From NCBI GenBank assembly GCA_021234155.1, contig JAJEKV010000124.1:2129094-2193093 (forward strand): DNA of 64,000 nucleotides, written 5' to 3'. The notes below the pieces were generated by a model. That model was not told the DNA's origin, did no database searches, and saw only the letters and a program-made list of their open reading frames with translations. Position numbers and translations under genes: made by a program. Shown piece after piece: positions 32,042 through 43,118 of the stretch (within the stretch, counting starts at the first letter, position 1; each line of letters opens with the position of its first letter). Origin of the DNA: Isoetes taiwanensis. Lineage: Eukaryota; Streptophyta; Lycopodiopsida; Isoetales; Isoetaceae.

Positions 32042-34782
32042 ATCTCTGTGTCCACATTCATTTGTGACAAAGACTCTATTTGAAGGGATTTAGGTAGAGG
32101 TAACGTGCCCGGTAGGCCCTTACACGCCCATTACAGGTGGTTTTAAATTGCCGTCATAAAGAGAGACAGCAGTATTTGCTAATTGTTTATGACATGTTCA
32201 CTACATTATATAAGAAGATAACCGGTGGGCCCTTACACGGGGTAAGGCCCTGGCGATCCGCGCAAGGGCCCACCAGGCACATTCAATTACGGAGAGTATT
32301 TGCTATTTATTTATCACACGACTTATATAAACAAGAAATTTATTGTGGCGGCTGCCGCCATGAACATTTCTTTTGGTCGGCTAAATAGAAAAGACACCCT
32401 ATCTAGAAGATACTTGGTGCAATATATCGAAATGCCATAAACGACTACGATGTTGAAGGAAAATTGGTGATCGAAATAACATTATGTCCTTAAAATTGTG
32501 TGGGGAAAGTACCTTGAACATGGATGATAATCGAAATTACCTAACTCGTCCTGACCTAAGCTTATCACATCGTCCCCTTCCTCCTAGTCATTCTTAGTTT
32601 AAGCTTTTAACATTGTTTTTTCCTTAAACTCATATGTGCCAACCCTTAATGCATACACCATTTCGATTTTCTGCCTCATGTGCTTAGTTTTCAAATTATA
32701 AATTAGTTTGAGCACATTTAAGTTTCATTTGCAATGATGATTTTGGCATAAAAAATGACGCATCTCTAGGATCCTTAAAATGCAGCAATAGGTGCAAATT
32801 ATGCAAAAAGAATCTATGCAATGCAGCTGCATTTGTGCTTTGGCAGTTTGTATTGTCTTGCTATTGCTTGACATTTTTAGACATTTCACTCTTCTTGCTT
32901 CCTGTTGGTGAGGAGCTATTGAAGGCGATGGATGCATCCAAATCAAAATAGATGTGCCTTGGAAGCAGAAACTCCAGAATCATTAGATCAAATGTTTAGC
33001 TGACTGGGATAATATTGGGAACCTAGAAATAATAAGCCCGTGTAATGTTACAATATATATTAGCTACACTCTCATAACATGTGTAGGTTGAAATCTGTGT
33101 AGGATTTGAACCATCGTTAAGGTTTTGGTCCACTTATAATTTATGTAAGTTGTAATTTGTGTAGCCAATGGGATTTTAAATTCCTACCAAGATTTTGGTT
33201 CATGATGACATAGAAAAAGCCCACCAAGATTTTGGTTCATGATAACCTATAAACAGCCTGACAAACATGTATATGTTCAGGATTGCTGTTAGCAAAGAAT
33301 CTTATGCCTAACAAACATGTATATGTTTACGATTGTTGCAGGCAAAGCATCTTATGCACATGCATTTTAAAATGGCATTTGTATGTTTAGGTATGTTTAG
33401 GAGTTCTATGTTCGATCATCTATTTAATTTTTCTATGTGCTTTGAAGGCATATTGCAGGTGATATAAATAGACTATTGCATTGCAGGATAAATAGACTAA
33501 GCACACTTGACCCTATGTTCAACAATCCATTTCATTCTTCTCTATTATTTTGAAGGCATATTACAGGTGAGGTGAGGTATGTAGTAATAACAATGCAGGC
33601 TTCTTGGTATTGCAACGTGCTTTGAATATTATGATTATATTGACATTTGCTACAAAACCGCCATAAGACAGGCATGTACGCATAGTCTTAACAATACAGG
33701 CATGCATGCCTAGGCATGCATGCATAGTCTTAAAAAATAATAGTGCCAAACAGTTTTTGAAGGCGCCATTCACCACTTTCATCTATTATTCTCCACTTTC
33801 ATGTGCTTGAGTAATTGTATGATTAATAATTACATATTCTTTCCAACTAACCTCATATTGATGCTTGCAAATGTCTCAAAATAGTCTAGTTACAACGATG
33901 AAGGTTTCACCAAAATTCCATGATCCATAGATAATGTCCTATTGCTTTAGAGACTACAAAATGACAAAGATAAATCCCTTGTTGCTTTGAAAGAGTAGAC
34001 TGTACCATTGCAGAGTAGACTGTAGCATTGCAAATGATTATAGGCTCTTGGCTCTTAGGCTTTTGCAAATTGCAGAGTAGACTGTAGCATTGCAACTGAT
34101 TATAGGACTATTATCTTGTTGCATCCTGTTTGCACTCAGTATACTGTATCAGCAAGATCAGCTTACCATGAACAAAATCCCAATCCACAACTTTGCAATT
34201 TTAGTTGCTGAAGCACTACAACATAACATTGTACTGCAGTTGAACTTCGCCACCTGAAGAAGCACAGCAAAGCATATTGTATTTTATAAAACATCCGGCA
34301 GTTTCTACTAAAATGAGCTAAAATAGAAGTGTATCTGTACTTTAACATTGTGAAACACGGAAAAGAGTGATCAATACTTGGATTACCTGACGAAATGAAT
34401 TACGAAATGGTCCATTGCACGGATGTCTGCCAGGTAGACTGGATGTCTTTGAAGCAACTTTCTGCAACTTTGGAGCAACTTTGGAGCAAACTGGCTATCA
34501 ACTTTGGAGCACTCCTATCAAGCACTCCTCTCTAGAGGCCCTGCCCACGAACCTTCCTGGTTGCTTTTAATAATTCACGTCAACAATCGTTTTTGATTCT
34601 CCTAGCAATTACAGTGAACAAATAGCAATTACAGTGAACAGATCTTCAGGATCCTATTTTGAAGGTCTATCCTTTTGCAGCATAGAACCGATCTGTTTTC
34701 CATGAACATCAAAGTAATAACCCTTTTGCCTGAATAGGCCCATCAAATTGGTTAGAGTTTGAGTTGAATATTCACTTACAAA
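32042..34782. other. Non-coding with short duplications
   Basis: No gene recognised. Near 32108 and 32222, GGTGGGCCCTTACACG-like segments are repeated in the 5' flank of the pseudokinase. Near 33255-33360 two copies of ACAAACATGTATATGTT followed by GATTG(C/T)TG are present. Near 33988-34105 AGAGTAGACTGTA(C/G)CATTGCA occurs three times. Confidence 0.55.
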
Positions 34783-35119
34783 ATGGGAGGCATGCCTTAT
34801 TATCTAGAGGAATCAATCATTCTAGGTCTTCCAGATGATGTTGCCGTGCTGTGCCTTGCCCGTGTTCCCCTCAAGAAATTTCTAACTATGGGGCTTGTGT
34901 CTAACCAGACAAGAATTGAGGCAGCAGCTTTACGTGCATCCTTCACCACCAGATATTATCCGAAAATGTTCAGAATACCGGATGTTCAGAATAGCGGATG
35001 GCAGATGGGTTAGTCTTCCTCCTATGCCTGGAGGACCTAAGAACGACTTCAACTATGCTGTGATTGCTATTGGAAACTCGGCCCTAAAAACAAAATTCTA
35101 CAAGAACTACGGCCATTAG
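34783..35119 (+). pseudogene. F-box/kelch protein fragment, frame-broken
   Basis: The first frame opens with a typical plant F-box/kelch start: SIILGLPDDVAVLCLARVPL (F-box N-terminal half). A different frame then gives FRIADGRWVSLPPMPGGPKN, the beginning of a kelch repeat region. The family normally runs about 350-450 residues with an F-box that binds SKP1 and kelch repeats that bind the substrate. Here only about 110 codons are left with a frame change near 34900-34990. AAAACTCGGCCCTAAAAAC words repeat just downstream (35075, 35165), a local duplication of the broken end. Confidence 0.65.
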
Positions 35120-35355
35120 GTACTAAGCAGCTCTTTGCTGTTGGAAACTCGGCCATGAACTATTGAAAACTCGGCCCTAAAAACAAAATTCTGGAAGAAC
35201 TACGGCCATGAAGAACCCTATTTTTTTTCTTCTTCCTTCTCCGAAGCCTAGAAGCCCCATGCATCATCAAGAAACTTTGTGCATCATCTAGAAACCCCGG
35301 CATCGTGAGATCTCAAAACCCTAAAATTTTTCTTTCACAGATTTTTCCTAGCCTC

Positions 35356-35808
35356 GGTATAAATTTATACCGTCAAAACCATCTGCCATGTTTTAGCCAG
35401 ATGTTTATCGTGTTATATCTGCGCCCTGTCACGTTATAACCAACAATAAATATCCTTCTCATAAAATTTCCTTGTTTTATATTGTATTGGATTTAAAACG
35501 TATTTAAAGAGAACTTGTAGTATAAATTTATACCGTGGCTTCCTTTGTAAAATAATTCCGGTCTAAATTTATACTGCTCCTGCCCTTTTCATGAAGGGCG
35601 ATGGTATAAACTTATACCGCTTAAGCTCGCAAGCGGTATAAATTTATACCACTCGAGTTCACAGACGGTATAAATTTATACCACTTGCTTGAACTCACGT
35701 GGTATAAATTTATACTGCTTAAGCTCATCCTGTATAAATTTATACCATTTGAGCTCCTACAGTTTGATACAATGCCTCCAAAGCTCCCGCATGGTATAAA
35801 TTTATACC
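35356..35808. repeat. Array of GGTATAAATTTATACC palindromes
   Basis: Nine copies or close variants of the 16-bp palindrome start at 35356, 35519, 35560, 35603, 35635, 35667, 35701, 35731 and 35793. Five consecutive spacings are 43, 32, 32, 34 and 30 bp, and the last is 62. Linkers contain GAGCTC- or GAACTC-type words. No coding frame. Confidence 0.9.
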
Positions 35809-35939
35809 GTCCAATAACGTGGGAAAAATCAAAGCCTATGAACTAAAGCTAAAAAATGTGAAGCCATATTGTATGGTTACCTAGCCATCATTTGGCGGGT
35901 CGGAAACACATTTTAGGGATCAAATGACAACATGTATGT

Positions 35940-36061
35940 TGGGTGAAACTGCCAAAAATTTTGTTACAGATGATGATGAAGTTTCATTAGTAGACAGTGC
36001 TGGGTGAAACTGCCAAAAATTTTGTTACAGATGATGATGAAGTTTCATTAGTAGACAGTGC
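35940..36061. repeat. 61-bp tandem duplication
   Basis: TGGGTGAAACTGCCAAAAAT starts two identical 61-bp units (35940-36000 and 36001-36061), both ending GTAGACAGTGC. Identity suggests a very recent event. A frame through it (FVTDDDEVSLVDS) looks protein-like but is short. Confidence 0.9.
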
Positions 36062-37190
36062 TGAGGAACATCCCTTTTGATGGTGGGGCAGAGGACACGA
36101 ATAGCTCTGGTGATCATGGTCTGAACGAGTCAGAGGATGGGATGCATCACGAATTGTTACAAAATATAAGTTTGTCTAATACGGCATATATGTAATTAAG
36201 TTAAAGCTTCAGGGCTCGAGCAAAGTCAATACGTGTCGCAATTTTGACTGTCTTGTTCATAATTTTGTAAAGAATCCGAACACTTTGAATGAGATACCTT
36301 TTTGTTGGTCCAGTGCACTTGTTGTTTTCTTCAATGTCTAGTTTTTGGAGTCCTTGAAATTTCTACTAATTTCTTAAACCAAATTAGGGGGCTGAAACGT
36401 GGTAACGAACATTTTTTCATGGCATCTAAGCTCAATTACCCCCTCAAAAAGGTCACCTAAAATGTCAAAATTGTCACACTTGTCACGCATAGACCGCGAA
36501 AATGGACCTTTTTGAAGGAATTTTAGGGAAACTTTTAAAGATTCCTTTTAAAGTGTGTTTCGAGCAAATAAGTGCGTTTTAATTTAAACTTTGTTGCTTG
36601 TGCAAGTAGTCTAATGCAAGGGAATACATCCTTGCACCAAGTGAGGAGCAACTTCATTCAATACAACATTTATGCAAGGGTGGATTACATGTGTGGAATC
36701 CAGAAAGATCCATGAAAAATATTAAGCTGGGGTAATAGTGCATTTAATCAATCTCAGCCTCCTACTCACTACAACTTTTCTGCCATAACAGCTTGTGACC
36801 ACCATACCTGAAGATAACAATGAAGCTATGTGCTAGGGAGGCAATTCATATAAACCACGAAGCTATGTGTTTGTCGTAGAAATCTTTGTGCTCTCGTAAA
36901 TGCTCGTTTGACCCCCAAAACGACATATTTTTTTAAGGGTCTTTGTATTTATATGTCACTCTAAAAAAGTTGTTTTTAAGGACAGTTTTGAACAACTTCC
37001 ATCCAAAAACCTTGATTGCCCTTTATTTTGCCTCATTTTGTAGTTTTCCAAAATTTTTAGAGGAATCTTTCAAACGCACTTCTTAAATAAGTGCGTTTCA
37101 TTTTAAACATTGTTAAGCTCGAAAACCCCGAGACCAGCCACGACAAACTGACAAACTGCCTTTCGTTTATGTAAATGCTCAAATTTTGCC
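36062..37190. other. No gene seen
   Basis: AT-rich non-coding sequence. The word AAATAAGTGCGTTT occurs twice (about 36567 and 37086), so old duplications are likely. Confidence 0.5.
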
Positions 37191-37208
37191 TTGCAAACTG
37201 ACAAGCAT

Positions 37209-37292
37209 GTCATCGATTCGCGTAGCGAATCGACATTCTTGCAAAGACGAGCATGCATGCATTGCATGCGTCGCATGCATGCATCGCATGCA
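37209..37292. repeat. Hairpin plus cluster of CATGCATG (RY) words
   Basis: TCGATTCGC and GCGAATCGA form a 9-bp hairpin around GTA (about 37212-37232). It is followed by an array of GCATGCATGC, TTGCATGCG, TCGCATGCATGC and ATCGCATGCAT words. CATGCATG is the RY element bound by plant B3 factors of the ABI3/FUS3 type. The array is dense, but I see no gene whose promoter it would obviously be. Confidence 0.7.
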
Positions 37293-37465
37293 TTTTTAGG
37301 CCGTTCATCAGGTTGGGGATCACTACTTATTGCAGAGTTCTTCATCGACGTTTCATCGACGCTTTCTCATCTCTCAGCAGTATCCATGGCTCCCACCCTT
37401 CCCCCCTTAAAATTGTTATTTATATGTTCATATTTGTTATAATTGTCGCGTGGCACGCATGACCA

Positions 37466-37534
37466 TCCCCTCGCTTTTTCGAGGTGTAAATGTTGTTTTT
37501 TGTCGCGTGGCCAGCCCCTCGCTTTTCGAGGTTT
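37466..37534. repeat. Two CCCCTCGCTTTTCGAGG hairpins
   Basis: CCTCG and CGAGG pair around a short T-rich loop in two copies about 49 bp apart, each preceded by TTGTCGCGTGGC. This is a small tandem unit. Confidence 0.7.
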
Positions 37535-37668
37535 TTTCTCTATTGTTTTTTCTGTTGGTGATGTGCAGGTCCAGGGGTGATGCGCGAGTTCGGTATTCTC
37601 TGTGGAGCGTGGGTTTTTTTGTGGGAACGTTTAGCAGCCCTGCGTTGTCAAAGCCCCTTGCAGAGATT

Positions 37669-37729
37669 TTATCGCTAGGGTTTTTCCTCGAAAACCCGAA
37701 AGGACGGGGTTTTTTAATCCCGGCGATAA
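37669..37729 (+). other. Conserved hairpin motif, copy A
   Basis: TTATCGC at the left pairs with GCGATAA at the right. The inside reads TAGGGTTTTTCCTCG, then AAAACCCGAAAGG, then ACGGGGTTTTTTAATCCCG. The same inner sequence with different but still complementary outer stems occurs at 42139-42197 (minus) and 58247-58305 (minus). Confidence 0.7.
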
Positions 37730-37759
37730 GCTCTCGGCCGGTACACTAGCCAACATCTA

Positions 37760-38580
37760 TAGCACACAATTTTATTTGTGGTCCAGGTGTTATAACTGGA
37801 TATTCCCTATGTTTTTCATTTTTTGGGTAGCCTGCGATGTGCAACTACCCACCCTATACCATTGTAGAAAAAACTGCTGAGATGAATGAAAAGCCTATCT
37901 ATGGGATGTTGTTGGTTTCATGCGAGTCGCAGTGCAAGAATTCAGGCTTTAGATAATCAGCACATGCTTTTTAAGGCCTCCAAGTTTGACAAAGAATTAG
38001 GAAGCTATTTCTTAGATGCTCCAAGATATCGCAAAGAGCAAAAAAGGAAGCTGATGGACTTGAATTGTATGATCGCTTAGCACAAGATGTTACTTGAATT
38101 GTAGGATAGCTTAGAACAAGATGGTTTATGAGCAAAATGGACTTGAATTGTATGATACCTTAACACAAATTTTGACAAGAACATTATTTTTGAAATTTGA
38201 AAGAATGTATTGTTTGGCGTATTATTCTGTATTGAATAAACAACAGTATAGTTGAACATCATAAGGGTTTAACACAAAACATTATTGGTTATCTATATGG
38301 CAATTGAAATGTTTGAGGCAATGCCAATGACTATTTGAGACATTATTATATATTGATACAAAATAACTGAAATCAAATAAATTTGAAGTTGTAACCCTAA
38401 AATAATAATCTAAAAAGTAAAAGACACAAAAAACTTCGTTGATAGGTTTCTAACTTTAGCCATTCAAGAGTTGCACCAGTGCCTTAATACATCACCCCTA
38501 AACCAATAATCTAAAAGTAAAATGCATACAAAGCTTTATTTACATGTTTTGAGATACATGAAGAAATGTTAAGGTGTAGA
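37760..38580. other. No gene seen
   Basis: Two segments (about 38050-38095 and 38120-38165) share GGACTTGAATTGTATGAT followed by CTTA.CACAA, an old duplication. No recognisable protein. Confidence 0.5.
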
Positions 38581-38585
38581 AATAA

Positions 38586-40990
38586 TGTGTGGTGAGTTGG
38601 TATAGGCCTAGTAATGCCAAAATAAATGTGTGTTTGGTCAGGGGTTCAAACTTTGCCAATGTATGTTTATCTTTGGAAGTTGGTTACTGGGGTTATACGA
38701 TGATGATCCCCGACGTGGTAGAACTTAAAAGCCTATACGTGTCCTCCACTTTGGCTGCCGTGCGGTGGGATAAAACTAGTCAGTCTGTACAAGATTAGTC
38801 TAGTATGGACCTTAAACAAAGGAATAAAAAAACAATGGGACTATGGTAGCCGTAAGGCGGTGGGATAAAACTAGCTAGTCTGTACAAGATTAGTCTAGTA
38901 TGGACCTTAAACAAAGGAATAAAAAAACAATGGGACTATGGTAGGTGGCACTAGGATGGTGAGGCTAAAAAGCCATGCCCCTAGAGTTGCCCCTAGGACC
39001 TAGACTTCCTAAGGCGGGATTAAATCCTGCCTATAAAGTGTGCATGTAAGGCAAAGGTTTTGCCCAATGGATGTGTGGTGAGTTGGTATAGGCCCAGTAA
39101 TGCCAAAATAAATGTGTGTTTGGTCATGGGTTCAAACCTTGCCAATGTATGTTTATCTTTGGAAGTTGGTTATTGGGGTTATACGATGATGATCCTCGAC
39201 GTGGTAGAACTTAAAAGCCTATACGTGTCCTCCACTTTGGCTGCCGTAAGGCGGTGGGATAAAACTAGCTAGTCTGTACAAGATTAGTCTAGTATGGACC
39301 TTAAACAAAGGAATAAAAAAACAATGGGACTATGGTAGGTGGCACTAGGATGGTGAGGCTAAAAAGCCATAACCTTGCCCGTAGGACCTAGACTTCCTAA
39401 GGCTGGATTAAATCCTGCCTACAAAGTGTGCATGTAAGGCAAAAGTTTTGCCCAACGGATGTGTGGTGAGTTGGTATAGGCCTAGTAATGCCAAAATAAA
39501 TGTGTGTTTGGTCATGGGTTCAAACCTTGCCAATGTATGTTTATCTTTGGAAGTTGGTTACTGGGGTTATACGATGATGATCCCCGACGTGGTAGAACTT
39601 AAAAGCCTATACGTGTCCTCCACTTTGGCTGCCGTAAGGCGGTGGGATAAAACTAGCTAGTCTGTACAAGATTAGTCTAGTATGGACCTTAAACAAAGGA
39701 ATAAAAAGAACAATGGGACTATGGTAGGTGGCACTAGGATGGTGAGGCTAAAAAGCCATGCCCCTAGGACCTAGACTTCCTAAGGCGGGATTAAATCCTG
39801 CCTACAAAGTGTGCATGTAAGGCAAAAGTTTTGCCCAACGGATATGTGGTGAGTTGGTATAGGCCTAGTAATGCCAAAATAAATGTGTGTTTGGTCATGG
39901 GTTCAAAACTTGCCAATGTATGTTTATCTTTGGAAGTTGGTTACTGGGGTTATACGATGATGATCCCCGACGTGGTAGAACTTAAAAGCTATACGTGTCC
40001 TCCACTTTGGCTGCCGTAAGGTGGTGGGATAAAACTAGCTAGTCTGTACAAGATTAGTTTAGTATGGACCTTAAACAAAGGAATAAAAAAACAATGGGAC
40101 TATAGTAGGTGGCACCATGCCCCTAGGACCTAGACTTCCTAAGGCGGGATTAAATCCTGCCTACAAAGTGTGCATGTAAGGCAAAAGTTTTGCCCAACGG
40201 ATGTGTGGTGAGTTGGTATAGGCTTAGTAATGCCAAAATAAATGTGTGTTTGGTCATGGGTTCAAACCTTGCCAATGTATCCCGCCTTAGGAAGTCTAGG
40301 TCCTAGGGGCAACTCTAGGGGCACTGCCTTGCGACAGCCAAAGTGGAGGACAAGTTCTACCACGTCAAAGATCATCATCGTATAACCCTAGTAACCAACT
40401 CCCAAAGATAAACATACATTGGCAAGGTTTGAACCCATGGCCAAATGCACATTTATTTTGGCATTACTAGGCCTATACCAACTCACCACACATCCGTTGG
40501 GCAAAACTTTTGCCTTACATGCACACTTTGTAGGCAGGATATAATCCCGCCTTAGGAAGTCTAGGTCCTAGGGGCAACTCTAGGGGCATGGCTTTTTTAG
40601 CCTCACCATCCTAGTGCCACCTACCATAGTCCCATTGTTTTTTTATTACTTTGTTTAAGGTCCATACTAGACTAATCTTGTACAGACTAGCTAGCTTATC
40701 CCACTTGCCTTTGCGGCAAAAGTGGGAGGACACGATATAGACTTTTTTAAGTTCTACCACGTCGGGGATCATCATCGTATAACCCCAGTAACCAACTCCC
40801 AAAGATAAACATACATTGGCAAGGTTTGAACCCATGACCAAATGCACATTTATTTTGGCATTACTAGGCCTATACTAACTCACCACACATCCGTTGGGCA
40901 AAACTTTTGCCTTACATGCACATTTTGTAGGCAGGATATAATCCCGCCTTAGGAAGTCTAGGTCCTAGTAGAAATCTTAGGAAGTCTAGG
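38586..40990. repeat. SINE-like 360-390-bp tandem array, four direct then inverted copies
   Basis: GTGGTGAGTTGGTATAGG recurs at about 38590, 39075, 39463, 39846 and 40205 (periods about 388, 383 and 359). Each time GGTTCAAA(C/A)C follows about 55 bp later. These are A-box- and B-box-like pol III words, so the unit looks tRNA-derived. At 40280 the last direct copy breaks and two inverted copies follow (about 40281-40550 and 40551-40960), plus scraps to 40990. Units also end in CCTAAGGCGGGATTAAATCC. The 70-codon frames inside the units are by-products. Confidence 0.85.
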
Positions 40991-42138
40991 TCCTAGTAGA
41001 AATTACAATTTTATTTGGATCATATGATAGATAATTCAATAACATGTGGGACTATTGCCCATAACAAATGGCCTGACATGCGACATCCCTGCCATTCTAC
41101 TAAGGTGAATAAGTTCAAACTTTTCTTTGAAATCGCATTTCCTGAGATAAAACTAAATAACGTTTCACTACAAAGATGGATTCTGGCTCTGCACTTTACC
41201 TTGGAGATGATTTAGATGTCCAAATGAAGGCCCTGTCAAGCTTGCAGTTCAATTCTTTCTCCGCTTGCATGGGCTTAAAATCTCTCAAATTATTCAAGTA
41301 ATAGACAATTTTAAAACCATTCAAAAGCAATTTCGAGATTAACTGCTCTTATTTCAATGGGTAGGTGCTTTATAAATAAAGTGTCTAAGGGTTTACAACC
41401 ATCTTCAAGCAGGTGCTTGGTCTGGCAACTCAAGGTGACATTTGAATTATTTAACACAAGTTGCACATTCACAAAGACAATCTTAAGTCCTTTGTCACTA
41501 TTATGAATTTTTTCAGCAGTTTGTGAAGGGGCACTTGCCCCAACACTTCCGTCTTGTGACTTTCGAATATTAGCTTTCTCGGTACTTTTTAAATGCGAGT
41601 TCTCTGCAAATTACCATGATGCAATTAATCCAGAACCATGCCACTGCTTCTAATTGATCCCTTCACCAAATAAGGCTGCATACACAAATAATGTCCTTCG
41701 ATGATGAATAAATATGCACATCCCAACCTTACATCAATCAAGACTTCACCCATCAGGTGAAAGCACTGTATCAACAACTTTAGGAAGATCCTTTTATGCT
41801 GATGATGAAGAGTGTTTATAACATCCGCCTGCAAAAAAGATGACTTTTTTGGCTCAACAGTTATGTCACATAAAACCAGAAGAAATGTGCATTCATAGCG
41901 TTATTCTATTTAAGAAACGTTGTTCCTAGGATGGGTCCTATCGTGAAGTGTTGTTCTCATTGAGCCCTTTGAAACACTGAGTACAAATTGGTTCCCCGTA
42001 CTAGGAGTTGAAGTTTTGAAAAAATATGCTCCGAAACTAGACAATCATCGAGAGCATGACGACAAATAAAGAATACAAGATAAACAGATGAATCATCTGC
42101 CATATAGGCTAAGCGAAAATGAGAAGACTGACGACAAC
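40991..42138. other. No gene recognised
   Basis: Non-coding. CCTAGGATGGGTCCTAT at about 41928 reappears at 43119 beside the LTR-like segment, so a related element may begin here. Confidence 0.45.
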
Positions 42139-42197
42139 TTCTCATCGGGATGAAAAACCCCGCCCTTTCGGGTTTTCGAGGAAAACCCTAATGAGAA
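42139..42197 (-). other. Conserved hairpin motif, copy B
   Basis: On the minus strand TTCTCAT pairs with ATGAGAA around TAGGGTTTTCCTCGAAAACC, CGAAAGGGCGGGG and TTTTTCATCCCG. The inner sequence matches copy A. The outer stem differs but still pairs. Confidence 0.7.
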
Positions 42198-42500
42198 ATG
42201 GTCGTCAACGCTCTCAAGAGAAGTCTGCGGCACCCGAATCAGAATAGAGATAACTTGACATATGTCATGTGAAGACGAAGAGTTGAAGCATGCAAAAAAG
42301 GGGGGATGCTCCACCGCTAACATACGCCAGCCGAGAATTTTCCGATAAACAGGATGGTGAGGCGCCTCAAGGATGAAGCGCGACCCCTCACACTGTGATA
42401 ATCGAGATACTCCAAGAGTAACCTGCAGACTATAACAAGAAAATGACATGCCAGAGAGTTAAGTGCCCTGCGCATTAGTACAAGATAGTATTAAATCAAC
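42198..42500. other. Unassigned open frame, minus strand
   Basis: A 118-codon minus frame (42449-42093) runs into the conserved hairpin. It has no recognisable domain and I do not call it a gene. Confidence 0.4.
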
Positions 42501-42507
42501 AATGCTC

Positions 42508-42735
42508 AGAGGCTCCAGGGCCATGCTGAGAAAGAAACAACAGCCGATCAATCGGGAAACCTCCACGGAATGAACATCGTAGGAAAACCATCGGACTAGT
42601 GCTGCCTCGGAGGCTACATCGCCATGCCGAGAGAAAAAGAAAAGGAATTATGACTCGGGGCTATAGTGCCAAGCCGAGAAAGAATGAAATAATGCGTAAG
42701 CCTCGGAAGCAACAGTGCCACGCCGAGAAAAAATG
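42508..42735. repeat. Four short CTCGG...CCGAG hairpin repeats
   Basis: Units at about 42508, 42606, 42653 and 42701 read (G/C)CTC(A/G)G..GC, a spacer, GCCA(T/A/C)GC(T/C)GAGA. CTCGG and CCGAG can pair in each. The last three units are 47-48 bp apart. The region is then purine-rich. Confidence 0.65.
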
Positions 42736-42958
42736 AAAAATAGTAACACATGCACTTTCAAAGAAGATAGGAAGAAAACATGGATGTTACCATGGGCCTC
42801 CGGACGACCCAAGAAGCATAGAAAAATAGATAGACATAAAGATGACGGGCCGATCAAAAACGAAATGGAGCAACTTCCGCAAAGGAATATGAGAAAACAG
42901 GAAATCAAACGGAGATATGATCAACAAGTTCAGATATGATTGAGGGAGAGGAGGGCGG

Positions 42959-43118
42959 GAGACTTGTGGAGCCAGAAATGAGGAGAATGGAAAGGAACTC
43001 AAGAGAACGCCGATGACGAGAAAAGAGGAAGAAGGCGATATAAATAGGAGATGCAAGGCAGGGCGTCCCCATCCAAGGAATGTCGGTTCTATTGCTATCG
43101 CAATAGAACCGTGGCATT
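42959..43118 (+). mobile_element. LTR-like 160-bp segment, left copy
   Basis: It is identical to 47914-48073 except for one or two bases. It contains a strong TATA box (GATATAAATAGG, about 42998), a GCGTCCCCATCC region, and ends in a perfect 11-bp hairpin (GGTTCTATTGC, loop TATC, GCAATAGAACC; 43085-43110). This looks like the promoter/R part of an LTR. Sequence upstream of the 160 bp differs between the two copies. Confidence 0.7.

Noticed and set aside
38589-40847. Repeated 60-70-codon frames in the SINE-like array
   Set aside because: The same frame recurs only because the DNA unit is repeated. It spans the A and B boxes and has no protein-like features.
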